A stretch of DNA of 64,000 nt from Oscillospiraceae bacterium (GCA_015069205.1 SVIZ01000006.1:62001-126000), one strand, 5' to 3'. Positions 16,976-25,352 are shown, counted from the first letter of the stretch. The notes: generated from the sequence alone by a model not told the origin. Numbers and translations: made by a program.

Positions 16976-17419
16976 TTAAATTGCTCTCTTAAACAGCTGA
17001 TCCACATCACCGTAGATCGTCTCAAGTTCATCTATCTTCTCAAATCCGTATTTCTCATACAGGCCGTGCTCTCCGCTCACGATATACATAGCTTCGTATC
17101 CGATGTCTTTAGCGTACTTACAGGCTTCACCGATCATCTTTTCAGATACTCTTTTGCCTCTGCTGTTCTCGTCAACAAAAACGAATCCGATGAACGGGGT
17201 ATATTCGCTGTTTCCAGGTAATGCATCCTTTTCTGAGAAAGTGCAGAATCCGACGATGCTGTCACCTTCGTGTGCAACAAGGACTCTTTCAATATCAGAG
17301 AAACTGTTTTCTCTCATCATATTGGCAAGAAATTTACCTGCTCTCCATGAGCAGTTTTCAGCAAAAGCTATAGTCTTCTCCCAAAGAGGATGAGCATATG
17401 TCATTAATGTTATTTCCAA
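16976..17419 (-). CDS. GNAT-family N-acetyltransferase
   Basis: A 147-residue GNAT protein. The TTG at 17419 has GGAG 7 nt upstream. The ATG at 17404 is the alternative. The core strands VLVAHEGDSIVGFCTF and IGFVFVDENSRGKRVSEKMI show motif A, the acetyl-CoA pyrophosphate loop, as RGKRVS. The strand and helix GYEAMYIVSGEHGLYEKYGFEKI follow. The substrate is not evident. It sits just upstream of the AraC regulator and may be in the same transcript. Confidence 0.88.
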   Translation of the reverse strand: MEITLMTYAHPLWEKTIAFAENCSWRAGKFLANMMRENSFSDIERVLVAHEGDSIVGFCTFSEKDALPGNSEYTPFIGFVFVDENSRGKRVSEKMIGEACKYAKDIGYEAMYIVSGEHGLYEKYGFEKIDELETIYGDVDQLFKRAI

Positions 17420-17474
17420 ATATTATCTCCAAGCTATATCAGTTTATTTCAGATAAGGAAATTATAACATTCAA

Positions 17475-17633
17475 TTAATATCTCATGCGGGATTGAAGAT
17501 TACGCTGATCTTTAATCGGGATCACAATAGCAACCGCTGTCATCAGCAGCACCGTCAAAGAATTAAAAATGACACATGTTGTGCTGTATTTATCTCTCTT
17601 AATATTTCTTTTGTTTTGTTGCTCATTCCCCAT
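17475..17633 (-). CDS. Possible small membrane protein (weak)
   Basis: A 52-codon frame starts at ATG 17633. It has a charged N-terminal part followed by a hydrophobic stretch (CVIFNSLTVLLMTAVAIVIPI) and a basic tail. A GGAGAAAA lies upstream at a long spacing. It may instead be the remnant of a larger membrane protein. It sits in a 374-bp stretch between the GNAT and EAL genes in which nothing else is readable. Confidence 0.25.
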   Translation of the reverse strand: MGNEQQNKRNIKRDKYSTTCVIFNSLTVLLMTAVAIVIPIKDQRNLQSRMRY

Positions 17634-17793
17634 AGTTTTGACTGTTTTCTCCGGCCAATTGCTTTGCCCGGTTATTGCTGTATACACTTCTATGTGATTT
17701 CCTTCGGAATCAACATATTCAGACGTCTACTTTTTGTTCGAAAAAGTCTTCATAAAACTTAATCGCAAATCTTGCAAAACATATTTCTATTTC

Positions 17794-19590
17794 TCAGTTC
17801 AGATATTTATTCTCGTATTCTTCGATCGGTATCGGTTTGCTGTAATAATATCCCTGGATCACATCGCATCCGAGAGCCCTGAGTTCATCGATCTGGCACT
17901 TGCTTTCGGCACCTTCGGCAAGACATATGAAGCCTAATTCTTTTGCGAGGGAGATGATGTGCCTTATAACAAAGAAGTCTTCCTTCATCTCGTTATCGAC
18001 GCCGACCTTGTCAACAAAACTCTTATCGATCTTAAGTGTATCGAGAGGCATCCGGGTGAGGAGGGAGAAGGATGAATAACCGGTTCCGAAATCATCCATC
18101 GAGATGTGAAAACCTTTGTCTCTCAGCTCATTAAGAACATGGATCATCTGTTCCGTATTATCGTATGAAGCGCTCTCGGTAAGCTCGAAATCGATCAGGT
18201 CATGGTAGACACCATATGAATCGACGATGTCTGTCAGATGATCTACAAGATTACTGTCGTAGAGTCTGTCGCGCGACAGGTTTACGGAAACAGGGTAGAG
18301 GATCTTTCCTTCCTTGCGCCATTTGGCAATAGCCATGCAGACTTTCTTAAGGACTATATCATCGATCTTGCCGATCGAACCGTCTCTTTCAAAGAACGGT
18401 ATGAACTTGCCGGGATACAGGAATTCCTTTTTCTTGTAATTCCATCTTATCAATGCCTCGGCGCCCTTGATCTTCTCCGTCTTTATATCGAACTTGGGCT
18501 GAAGGTAAACGACGAATTCATCGTTTTCGATGGCGGTATCAAGATAAGCTTTGATGTAATTGCTCCACAGGATATCGTCATGCATCTTGTCAGTGAAAAC
18601 CGTGATCTCGGTCTTGTTGTGCTTAACGCCTAATGCTTGTGCCATCTTTCCTGCATCTGCGACTCTGTTGCCGGAGAGCATGGAACGCTGCATCGGAACG
18701 AAGCCGCACCTGTAATAGATCCTGTAGTTCGGATCTTCTTCGAGGTGCGATAATCCTTCAAAAAATTCAGTTAATCTCGCAATTGTCTGCTCTTCAGGCA
18801 TGTCCCTGATTATCATCGCGAAATTATCGTTATGGCATCTCGCACTGGCATAAACAAAATCAGATTCGTTCATGGCCTTAACGACATTGCAAAGAACTTT
18901 GTTGCCGGCTATATGTCCGTAGACCTCATTGATCACCCTGAATTCTTTTATGTCGAAGTGGACGAAGGCGTAATCTTTTATACCGTAGTCCATCGGCATC
19001 TCAAGAAAGGGGACGAGATGATTCCAGGTATAGTGGTTAGTAACGTGATCTATATATGCTTTTTTGAAAAGGTCATTCTTTTCGAAGCTTTCATAGTCGT
19101 CATTTATGATGTTTACGGCCTGGTCTTCATCGACCCTCATATCGCAGAGGATCCTGATCTTCTTGCCGCTCAGGAATATGCAGATAACATCGGGATCTTC
19201 CTTCACCGATAGGTCGCTGCAGGCTCTGTGCGCATCGTCGTCATCTCTTATCTTACTGAAGATCTCATGAATGGAATCGATATTGATCTTGACATCGTTA
19301 TCGATCTCTATTGAATAGAAGAATGCCCCTTCCAAAACAACTGACTGAAGGTCATCCGGATAGGTGATGTTCTCATCGTTTTCCCTGAATTCAATACCTA
19401 TAACGGCTTTGTCTAACGACTTTATGTAAAAGATTCCGGGATAGTCATAAGCACCGAACGAGCCGGCATAACGGGTGACTAAATCACTGATCTTGCCGCT
19501 TTGGAAATCCTCGATCGCAGATTCATCCGCATCCGTGTAATAAAGGATCCTTCCGGGTTTATAAAGTTGGTTCAGTTTGTTTATAAACAT
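17794..19590 (-). CDS. EAL c-di-GMP phosphodiesterase with degenerate GGDEF domain
   Basis: A 598-residue cytoplasmic protein. Residues 1-180 are an unassigned sensor region. A GGDEF-like domain follows (about 205-330), but the active signature is CHNDNF, so cyclase activity should be lost. The EAL domain (about 340-598) is complete: GAEALIRW, VNLSRD, ELTES, SMDDFGTGYSS, LKIDKSFV, LAEGAES and QGYYYSKP carry the metal- and base-binding residues. It should hydrolyse c-di-GMP, perhaps tuned by GTP binding to the dead GGDEF domain. No membrane segment is seen. The ribosome site is weak (TTAAGAT). Nearby genes do not show the output process. Confidence 0.92.
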   Translation of the reverse strand: MFINKLNQLYKPGRILYYTDADESAIEDFQSGKISDLVTRYAGSFGAYDYPGIFYIKSLDKAVIGIEFRENDENITYPDDLQSVVLEGAFFYSIEIDNDVKINIDSIHEIFSKIRDDDDAHRACSDLSVKEDPDVICIFLSGKKIRILCDMRVDEDQAVNIINDDYESFEKNDLFKKAYIDHVTNHYTWNHLVPFLEMPMDYGIKDYAFVHFDIKEFRVINEVYGHIAGNKVLCNVVKAMNESDFVYASARCHNDNFAMIIRDMPEEQTIARLTEFFEGLSHLEEDPNYRIYYRCGFVPMQRSMLSGNRVADAGKMAQALGVKHNKTEITVFTDKMHDDILWSNYIKAYLDTAIENDEFVVYLQPKFDIKTEKIKGAEALIRWNYKKKEFLYPGKFIPFFERDGSIGKIDDIVLKKVCMAIAKWRKEGKILYPVSVNLSRDRLYDSNLVDHLTDIVDSYGVYHDLIDFELTESASYDNTEQMIHVLNELRDKGFHISMDDFGTGYSSFSLLTRMPLDTLKIDKSFVDKVGVDNEMKEDFFVIRHIISLAKELGFICLAEGAESKCQIDELRALGCDVIQGYYYSKPIPIEEYENKYLN

Positions 19591-19614
19591 ATCTTAATCG
19601 CATATACATAACAG

Positions 19615-19731
19615 TTATCTTGCTTTGTGCTCATACCATCCGGTCGCACCCCTTATAACATCCGTATCTGAAATATAGATATAGTATTCGTGTGTCGGCA
19701 GTTCATCCTTGTAATTGTAGTATAAGCGCAC
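19615..19731 (-). pseudogene. Short coding remnant upstream of EAL gene
   Basis: A 38-codon frame from GTG 19731 reads like real protein (LYYNYKDELPTHEYYIYISD and on to GWYEHKAR, then stop). It lacks a convincing ribosome site, and the frame extends only a little further upstream, through a promoter-like TATAAT stretch. It is probably the 3' end of a lost gene, or else a very small protein. I do not recognise the family. Confidence 0.3.
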
Positions 19732-19803
19732 TTTGTTTTCTTCAGATAAAGTAATTATATCATCCGTTCTTCTAGGCAAAAATGGGGCATATCGTCATTG
19801 CGG

Positions 19804-19855
19804 TTGACAATTGTAGTCTGCGATGTTAAATTGAACTCGCGAACTACAATTGTAG
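19804..19855 (+). promoter_or_regulatory. BlaI-type operators and promoter
   Basis: TTGACA at 19804-19809 is a consensus -35, with a TAAATT-like -10 17 bp downstream. Two palindromes carry the same ACAATTGT core. The first is at 19807-19814 and overlaps the -35. The second, CTACAATTGTAG, at 19844-19855, lies just after the start point. TACA/TGTA dyads of this kind are bound by BlaI/MecI repressors, so autoregulation by the next gene is likely. Confidence 0.75.
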
Positions 19856-19878
19856 ACTGCAATATGGAGGATAATTTT

Positions 19879-20256
19879 ATGCCGGATAACATTGCCAGTA
19901 AAATAACTGATTCCGAACTGGAGGTCATGAAGCTGCTGTGGCGTGCAAAGGACGCTCTGCCCGTTACGGCGATTCGTGAACAGCTTCAGAGTTCAAAAGG
20001 ATGGGAGCCTGCGACGATCAAGACGTTGATCTCCAGACTCGTGTCAAAAGGCGTTGTGCGTCAGGAAAAGCGAAATGTTTACTACTATTCCCCCGTCATC
20101 TCGGAGAAGGAATACAGTTCATGGGCTACTAAAAATCTCATTACCCGTATCTATAACGGAAAGACCCGTGATCTTATAGCTTCTCTTGTTGATTCGGACG
20201 GTCTTTCCCGTGAGGATATTGCCGAATTACGGGAAATGTTCAAGGTGGAGGAATAA
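19879..20256 (+). CDS. BlaI/MecI-family transcriptional repressor
   Basis: The start at ATG 19879 is set by GGAGGATAATTTT just upstream. The frame is open further upstream but there covers the operators. The protein has 125 residues. Its winged-helix N-terminal part reads ITDSELEVMKLLWR, then LPVTAIREQL and WEPATIKTLISRLVSKGVV, the standard BlaI/MecI pattern. The C-terminal part would dimerise and hold the protease cleavage site. It is followed 2 bp later by an M56 protease gene, the usual BlaR1/MecR1 partner that relieves repression on signal. The operators at 19804-19855 support control of its own operon. Confidence 0.95.
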   Translation: MPDNIASKITDSELEVMKLLWRAKDALPVTAIREQLQSSKGWEPATIKTLISRLVSKGVVRQEKRNVYYYSPVISEKEYSSWATKNLITRIYNGKTRDLIASLVDSDGLSREDIAELREMFKVEE

Positions 20257-20258
20257 AA

Positions 20259-22976
20259 ATGTATCCATTGCTGATAATGACCATAGGCGGCAGTGTTCTC
20301 GCGCTGCTTCTCATGTGTCTGCGTTATACAGTTTTGCGGAAAATGCCGAGCACGGTTTATTACTATGCCTGGCTCCTGGTGTTCCTGCGCCTGGCATTGC
20401 CTTTCCCGGGACTTGTTCCCACAATTGGAGAGACACCATCTGCCGAACCTGTTCCTGCAGTTACTGCTGCTTACAGCGAAAGCTACGTTCAGGATGACAC
20501 AGGTCACGTTTATGAGACCGGTCACAATGACGTTGTGAAAAGTGTTACGGCTGAATCTGACATCACCATTAATGAAGAGGAAACACCGGATAGGATAGTT
20601 TCTGAACCTGCCCCGAAAGCCGCGCTCTCAATTGATTGGAAATCACCCGCGATCTGGCTCTCGGTATGGGCATTAGGAGCATTCGTAAGTATGGGGATTA
20701 CGGTGTTTTCCTATCTTCATTTCAGCTTCAGTCTGAAGAAAAAGCTTATGGAACCCGACAGCTTTACCAAAGAGGTTTATGCTTCGATCCGGGGCAGAAA
20801 GCCTGAACTCTATTTTTCAGATTCAGCACGTACACCCATGCTGTTAGGCGTTTTCAAGCCGAAGATCGTTCTGCCTTTGCGCGAGTACAATGAAGAGCTG
20901 CTGCTCAACATTCTCCGCCATGAGCTGACACATTACCGTCGTTTTGACACGCTTTACAAGTGGGTTGCATCAGTTATTCTCGCTTTGCACTGGTTCAATC
21001 CGGTAGCCTGGTTTATCCGCAGGGAATTTAACCGTTCATGTGAGCTGAGCTGCGATGAGATGCTTCTGCGTTCGATGAACAAAGAAGAGAAGCAGTCTTA
21101 CGGCAACTCACTCCTCTTGATGGCAGCGCAATCACCTCTGCCTTCAGCAGTTGTTGCAACGAGTTTTGCAACTGAGAAGAAAAATCTACAAGAAAGGCTT
21201 ACTCAAATAATGAATTATAAGAAGAGCGGAACACGCATACTTTCATCTGTTCTTGCAATAGCACTTCTGACAGGTTGCGGAGTTGCTGCCGGTCCTGTCT
21301 CCGAGAAAACTTCAGAAACGACTGATGCCGCACCCGATGTGAAAGGCGGAGTTGTCAAGGTAAATAATGTTGATGAGTTCCTTGCAGCTATTGCTCCGGA
21401 TACTGTGATCGAACTTGCTGAAGGCGTTTATGATCTCAGCACGGCATCAAATTATGGCGAGGATTCCGGGAGTGACTATTATTCCTGGAACACCGAAGTT
21501 GTGGCTGAAGCACACGAAGTCGATGCCGAACTTATCATCCATGATGTAAACGGCCTTACGATCCGTGGTGCCGGAATAGAAGACACGACTGTTGCAGCAG
21601 TTCCGAGATATGCAAATGTAATTAAATTCGAAGGATGCAAGAATATCACCGTATCAGATCTTACAGCCGGTCATACAAAAGAACCCGGTTTTTGTTCAGG
21701 CGGGGTCCTTTTCCTGGAAAACTGCAGCGAGATCAATGTGGACACTTGCGGCCTGTACGGATGCGGTACGATCGGTGTTAATGGATTTGGCTGCGAAAAG
21801 CTCAACATCACGAACTGCGATATATATGAATGCAGCGACGGCGCAGTTGATGTTACATATTGCACTGAAGTTCTTGTAAGTGGCTGTGATATCCACGATA
21901 TTGGAGTCAAAAGTAATTATGCTGCATACAATCTTTTCGAAGTAAACTTCGGCTCAGGATTTACGGCCTATAACTGCAAGGTCCACAACAATAAGGCAGA
22001 AGGACTGCTTTACGCAAACGAAGCGGAGAATGTATCCTTCCTCTCTAATGAGGTAACAAAGAATGTCTTTAGTTCAGGTGCTTTCAATTTCATAATGAAA
22101 GGTGCAACGGTTGACGGCTGCAGCTTTGAAGATAACAACTGTAAAAACTGGTATGGGGCAGGTTCCAACTGCAAAGCTACCGATATTGACGGTAACTTGA
22201 TCGCGGCTGATCAGTTCGCATCAATGAAGTATCGTGACATCGAGCCTGATAAAGTGGTTCAAAGGACTGATACCGTTCCCACCGGGAATGCGAAGGATGT
22301 TCCTGCCGGAACAGAGGTCGAGGTAACAACGGTTGATGAGTTCCTCGAAGTCATCGGACCTGACCGCACCATCGTTCTTGACGGAACTAATTTCGATCTT
22401 ACCAAAGCTAAGGATTACGGCGGCATTGGCACTGAATTCTACAGTTGGGAAGAGACATATGACGGTCCTCAGCTCGTTATCCACGATGTAAAGAACCTGA
22501 CCATCAAGGCAAAAGATTCCGATCCTGCAGCAACGACTCTTGAAGCTCTTCCCCGTTATGCCAATGTGCTCGTTTTCAAGAACTGCGGAAACGTGACTGT
22601 AGAAGGTTTCACGGCAGGTCATACCAAGGAGCAGGGTGCCTGCTCGGGCGGAGTTATTTACTTCAGTGGATGTGAGAACTGCAGGGTTGAAAACATGCGC
22701 CTTTACGGCTGCGGAGTCACAGGTGTTGATACTTTTATGTGCTCCGGCGTTGATGTGATAAATACCGAGATCTATGAGTGCTCATACGGAGCGGTATATT
22801 TCTCTATGACCAGTGACATCAACTTTAAGAACTGCAACATACACGATGTTCCGTCTCCGGCCCTGACATTCAGCGATTGTCAGAACATTACCTGGAATGA
22901 TCAGAATCTCGAAGGCGATGAATTGAGATATGATGTTGAACACGACGGAGCGCTCGTAGTTTGGGCTTCCACGTAA
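20259..22976 (+). CDS. M56 (BlaR1/MecR1-like) protease fused to duplicated beta-helix-like domain
   Basis: A 905-residue membrane protein with a GGAGG site. Membrane segments lie at about 5-22, 32-50 and 131-152. The M56 catalytic motif HELTH is at 221-225 and CELSCDE at 261-267 supplies the third zinc ligand region. A fourth membrane segment (about 327-345) leads outward. In BlaR1 a penicillin-binding sensor follows here. Instead there are two related copies (about 368-650 and 688-905) of a parallel beta-helix-like domain. Both begin V-DEFL--I-P and share 'HDV--LTI' and 'PRYANV', and both contain TAGHTKE followed by CSGGV. The region probably senses a carbohydrate or wall ligand, and the protease then cleaves the adjacent BlaI repressor (inference). 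Confidence 0.88.
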   Translation: MYPLLIMTIGGSVLALLLMCLRYTVLRKMPSTVYYYAWLLVFLRLALPFPGLVPTIGETPSAEPVPAVTAAYSESYVQDDTGHVYETGHNDVVKSVTAESDITINEEETPDRIVSEPAPKAALSIDWKSPAIWLSVWALGAFVSMGITVFSYLHFSFSLKKKLMEPDSFTKEVYASIRGRKPELYFSDSARTPMLLGVFKPKIVLPLREYNEELLLNILRHELTHYRRFDTLYKWVASVILALHWFNPVAWFIRREFNRSCELSCDEMLLRSMNKEEKQSYGNSLLLMAAQSPLPSAVVATSFATEKKNLQERLTQIMNYKKSGTRILSSVLAIALLTGCGVAAGPVSEKTSETTDAAPDVKGGVVKVNNVDEFLAAIAPDTVIELAEGVYDLSTASNYGEDSGSDYYSWNTEVVAEAHEVDAELIIHDVNGLTIRGAGIEDTTVAAVPRYANVIKFEGCKNITVSDLTAGHTKEPGFCSGGVLFLENCSEINVDTCGLYGCGTIGVNGFGCEKLNITNCDIYECSDGAVDVTYCTEVLVSGCDIHDIGVKSNYAAYNLFEVNFGSGFTAYNCKVHNNKAEGLLYANEAENVSFLSNEVTKNVFSSGAFNFIMKGATVDGCSFEDNNCKNWYGAGSNCKATDIDGNLIAADQFASMKYRDIEPDKVVQRTDTVPTGNAKDVPAGTEVEVTTVDEFLEVIGPDRTIVLDGTNFDLTKAKDYGGIGTEFYSWEETYDGPQLVIHDVKNLTIKAKDSDPAATTLEALPRYANVLVFKNCGNVTVEGFTAGHTKEQGACSGGVIYFSGCENCRVENMRLYGCGVTGVDTFMCSGVDVINTEIYECSYGAVYFSMTSDINFKNCNIHDVPSPALTFSDCQNITWNDQNLEGDELRYDVEHDGALVVWAST

Positions 22977-23007
22977 TAATATAGCTATCTCAACTTAATT
23001 AAAAACA

Positions 23008-23039
23008 GGGGCTTCGGAATTTTCCGGAGCCTCGTTTTT
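23008..23039 (+). terminator. Intrinsic terminator after BlaI-M56 operon
   Basis: GGGGCTTCGG and CCGGAGCCTC pair around a short AT loop and are followed by GTTTTT. This is a clear Rho-independent terminator 31 bp after the M56 stop. Confidence 0.85.
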
Positions 23040-23088
23040 CAAATGAGGATTATTCTTGCTGACACCTGCATTGCGGTTGATGAGCATT

Positions 23089-23298
23089 CTACTCAAAATA
23101 GAATACATCTTCGAATTTCTTTTCAAGTGCTATGCAGATTATTAATGCAAGCTTAGCTGTAGGGCAGAACTGTCCCGTCTCTATTGAACTAATGGTGTTT
23201 CTTGACACGCCGACCATTTTGGCCAGTTCATCTTGTGACAGATCCAGTTCTTTGCGATATTCCTTTAATCTGTTCTTTAATACCAGTGAATCATCCAT
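23089..23298 (-). CDS. Small Xre-family HTH regulator
   Basis: A 69-residue protein that is one helix-turn-helix domain: LKEYRKELDLSQDELAKMVG, then VSRNTISSIETG. It resembles the YozG/Cro-like regulators that pair with small membrane proteins. Its gene follows the DUF6442-like gene by 10 bp in the same transcript. The tandem palindromes at 23669-23719, which overlap the promoter, are the likely binding sites, so it probably represses its own operon. The target beyond that is unknown. Confidence 0.92.
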   Translation of the reverse strand: MDDSLVLKNRLKEYRKELDLSQDELAKMVGVSRNTISSIETGQFCPTAKLALIICIALEKKFEDVFYFE

Positions 23299-23308
23299 TT
23301 CTTATACC

Positions 23309-23638
23309 TCAAGGATAGATCTGAAAGATTTCACAGATCGTGATATAAGTAAACATCAGAAATACCATGCCGGTCGTGAGCGAGAGTATGATGTATTTGC
23401 GTTCCTTCTTTTTGACGGCATTGAAGATGTTCATTGCAAAAACAATGCAAAACTCCATGGCCGCGACACCATAGATCATCTTGTTGTGTGAAATAAGGCT
23501 CAGAACTGCAAGAACAGCCATAAAGAAAAATCCGAATAATACTGCAAATCTTGCCGAACTCCTGTTTTCTTCAATCGCTGCCATATCACGGCCCTTATTT
23601 TCCAAACGGCTTTTTGCCAAGATTTCTTCTTTGTCCAT
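23309..23638 (-). CDS. DUF6442-like small membrane protein
   Basis: A 109-residue protein beginning MDKEEILAKSRLENKGRD, a pattern I associate with the DUF6442 family. Three hydrophobic segments follow (about 31-49, 55-73 and 83-102). It is the first gene of a two-gene operon with the small HTH regulator, a common arrangement for this family in Firmicutes. No function is established. The promoter carries clear palindromic operators. Confidence 0.75.
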   Translation of the reverse strand: MDKEEILAKSRLENKGRDMAAIEENRSSARFAVLFGFFFMAVLAVLSLISHNKMIYGVAAMEFCIVFAMNIFNAVKKKERKYIILSLTTGMVFLMFTYITICEIFQIYP

Positions 23639-23668
23639 ATCCTATTCTCCCTGATTATATTTTGATTA

Positions 23669-23721
23669 TGCCAAGTTAACTTGGCAAGAAAATAGTAGCA
23701 CTGCCAAGTATACTTGTCAAC
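23669..23721 (-). promoter_or_regulatory. Promoter with two palindromic operators (DUF6442-HTH operon)
   Basis: On the minus strand TTGACA (23716-23721) and TACTAT (23692-23697) are 18 bp apart. Overlapping this are TGCCAAGTTAACTTGGCA, a perfect 18-bp palindrome at 23669-23686, and TGCCAAGTATACTTGTCA at 23702-23719. Their centres are 33 bp apart, about three turns. One covers the -35 and the other the start point. A further half site TGACAAGT lies at 23725-23732. The small HTH protein of this operon is the likely binder. Confidence 0.75.
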
Positions 23722-23791
23722 GTATGACAAGTTATTTTCGTAATATCTAAAATGCTGAATCCTTAGTACCGACAAAACTGTGAGATTATTA

Positions 23792-24418
23792 TCAGGCGTT
23801 CATCACCCATGCAAAAGCCTTTGCCGTTCTGATATCCGGGTCCTTAAAGTGATTCCCGCTATTCCATTCGAGCATACAGTTCACATTACGTTCTTTCAGC
23901 AACTTATGTGCTTCACGTACTCTGTCACCTGCGGTTGCCATAACAGGATTGCGCACTTTTTCCTCACGGTCTCCAAGACTCAGATAAACATTACCTGTCA
24001 TGATCCCGTTCTTTTTCATATATCCGTCAAAGTCCGGAAACCATAAAGAAGGAGATGCTGCTGCAACTCCGCTAAACACATCCGTCTTATATGCTGCCCA
24101 TAAGGCAAATAATCCTGCGAGTGAATAACCGCCAATGTAATAAGTCTTTTCTTTGTCGTCACACAGAGTGAGCAATTCTTCAAGTGTTTTTGAAGCTCCG
24201 CCGCCGAAATCTTCTTTACCGAATACTGCCGGAGCTTTCCAGGGCGAAAGGTCGTTGTTCCAGTCATTTATCTTGACAGTGATAAGGCAAAAGTCCTTTT
24301 CGCATTCGCGTTTAATTTCTGCGAACTCGTTTTCGATTCCTTCAAGATCGTGATCGTCAACAGGCTGGATCAATACAATGTCAGATTGGGGATTTCCGAA
24401 TCCGGTTATTTCCATCAT
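23792..24418 (-). CDS. Esterase-like alpha/beta hydrolase
   Basis: A 208-residue alpha/beta hydrolase. The nucleophile elbow is IGGYSLAGLFALWA, with Ser in GYSLAG. A later Asp in LSLGDREEKVRN and His in NSGNHFKD complete a plausible triad. There is no signal peptide, so it is probably cytoplasmic. It is related to the esterase/feruloyl-esterase-like family by the SLAGLFALWAA and VAAASPSLWFPDF pattern. AAGGAA precedes the start. It stands alone between unrelated genes, and the substrate is unknown. Confidence 0.85.
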   Translation of the reverse strand: MMEITGFGNPQSDIVLIQPVDDHDLEGIENEFAEIKRECEKDFCLITVKINDWNNDLSPWKAPAVFGKEDFGGGASKTLEELLTLCDDKEKTYYIGGYSLAGLFALWAAYKTDVFSGVAAASPSLWFPDFDGYMKKNGIMTGNVYLSLGDREEKVRNPVMATAGDRVREAHKLLKERNVNCMLEWNSGNHFKDPDIRTAKAFAWVMNA

Positions 24419-24491
24419 TAAAGTTCCTTTTCCATCAAGATCTGTCTCTAAAAGATTTACTCTGTGGATTCTATTATATCAATACCGGTTT

Positions 24492-24791
24492 TCAGCCGAG
24501 AGCTAAACCCATGTAATACAAAGACAGTACATTAATAAATAAGAAACCTAAAACGCACAATAAACAACATAAAAAACCGGCAATCCAAATTCCTTTATAC
24601 ATTTTTATGTGTTTTCTGATTATCAGTGAATCAATCAACCCGATGATCGAAGTAACCGGAAATATCATTAAGACGATATTTAATGAATTGTGAAATACAT
24701 ATGCACCCAACAGATATACACCAAGAAGGATGATGGATAGTATTCCTAAGGCAAAGGGAAGACCAACTGTTTTTATCTCTTCATTATTCAT
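24492..24791 (-). CDS. Small four-helix membrane protein, paralogue 1
   Basis: A 99-residue protein with hydrophobic segments at about 10-32, 36-56 and 67-97. The central 'PVTSIIGLIDSLIIR', followed by a 'GIWIAGFLCCLL' stretch, closely parallels the next gene upstream ('PIFSIIGLVFSFITR', 'KIWVAGLIGCAL'). The two are therefore adjacent diverged paralogues, resembling DUF4190-type proteins. No catalytic motif is visible. The function is unknown. Confidence 0.7.
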   Translation of the reverse strand: MNNEEIKTVGLPFALGILSIILLGVYLLGAYVFHNSLNIVLMIFPVTSIIGLIDSLIIRKHIKMYKGIWIAGFLCCLLCVLGFLFINVLSLYYMGLALG

Positions 24792-24820
24792 TTAAAGTAC
24801 TCGACGTTTTTTGATTGTCT

Positions 24821-25159
24821 TTAGTCTTGAGCTAATGCTGCCATCGTGCCAAAGAATAACAGAACCATCAAAAACAAACTAAGTGCACAGCCAATCAACC
24901 CTGCAACCCAGATTTTATGGTGATCATATCTTGAGTCTCTTGTGATAAATGAGAAAACCAAACCTATTATCGAGAAGATCGGTACAAAGAAGACAACGCA
25001 CATAATCACACTTCTGCTGCCCAGTGCACTCAGCAGGTAAATCAGAAAACAAATAAAAGAAAGTATGGTCATAACAATAGGAACGTAGTAGGAGTTAGAC
25101 TCCCCGGAGCTTGTATAATTCCTGTTACTGCCAAACTGATCAATGTAGTTGTCGTTCAT
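24821..25159 (-). CDS. Small membrane protein, paralogue 2 (start uncertain)
   Basis: The frame is open to 25258, but the upstream starts (TTG 25258, ATG 25231) lack ribosome sites. ATG 25159 gives MNDNYIDQFG, similar to the paralogue's MNNEE start, so I use it with caution. An N-terminal polar stretch is followed by three hydrophobic segments and ends MAALAQD. It shares the SIIGL and K-IWVAG features of the downstream gene 30 bp away, which suggests tandem duplication and co-transcription. Confidence 0.6.
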   Translation of the reverse strand: MNDNYIDQFGSNRNYTSSGESNSYYVPIVMTILSFICFLIYLLSALGSRSVIMCVVFFVPIFSIIGLVFSFITRDSRYDHHKIWVAGLIGCALSLFLMVLLFFGTMAALAQD

Positions 25160-25352
25160 AAGCCGGTGCCCATTTCTTAAATTCAAAACATCTGTGGTTT
25201 TCTTTGATTGGTGATCTTCAGATGAGGTCATAATAGCACGGCTGATATTGAAATGCAACTAAAATTTATCGAATAACAATAAAATATTTCCGAATTTCGA
25301 AAATAACATGGTGCTCACAATGTGGGGTTAGTGTAATATTTCTTCTTGAAAA

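Noticed and set aside
17493..17762. Plus-strand frame of 89 codons in the gap before the EAL gene
   Set aside because: His/Arg/Cys-rich, no ribosome site and no domain. The opposite strand gives a slightly better small-protein candidate.
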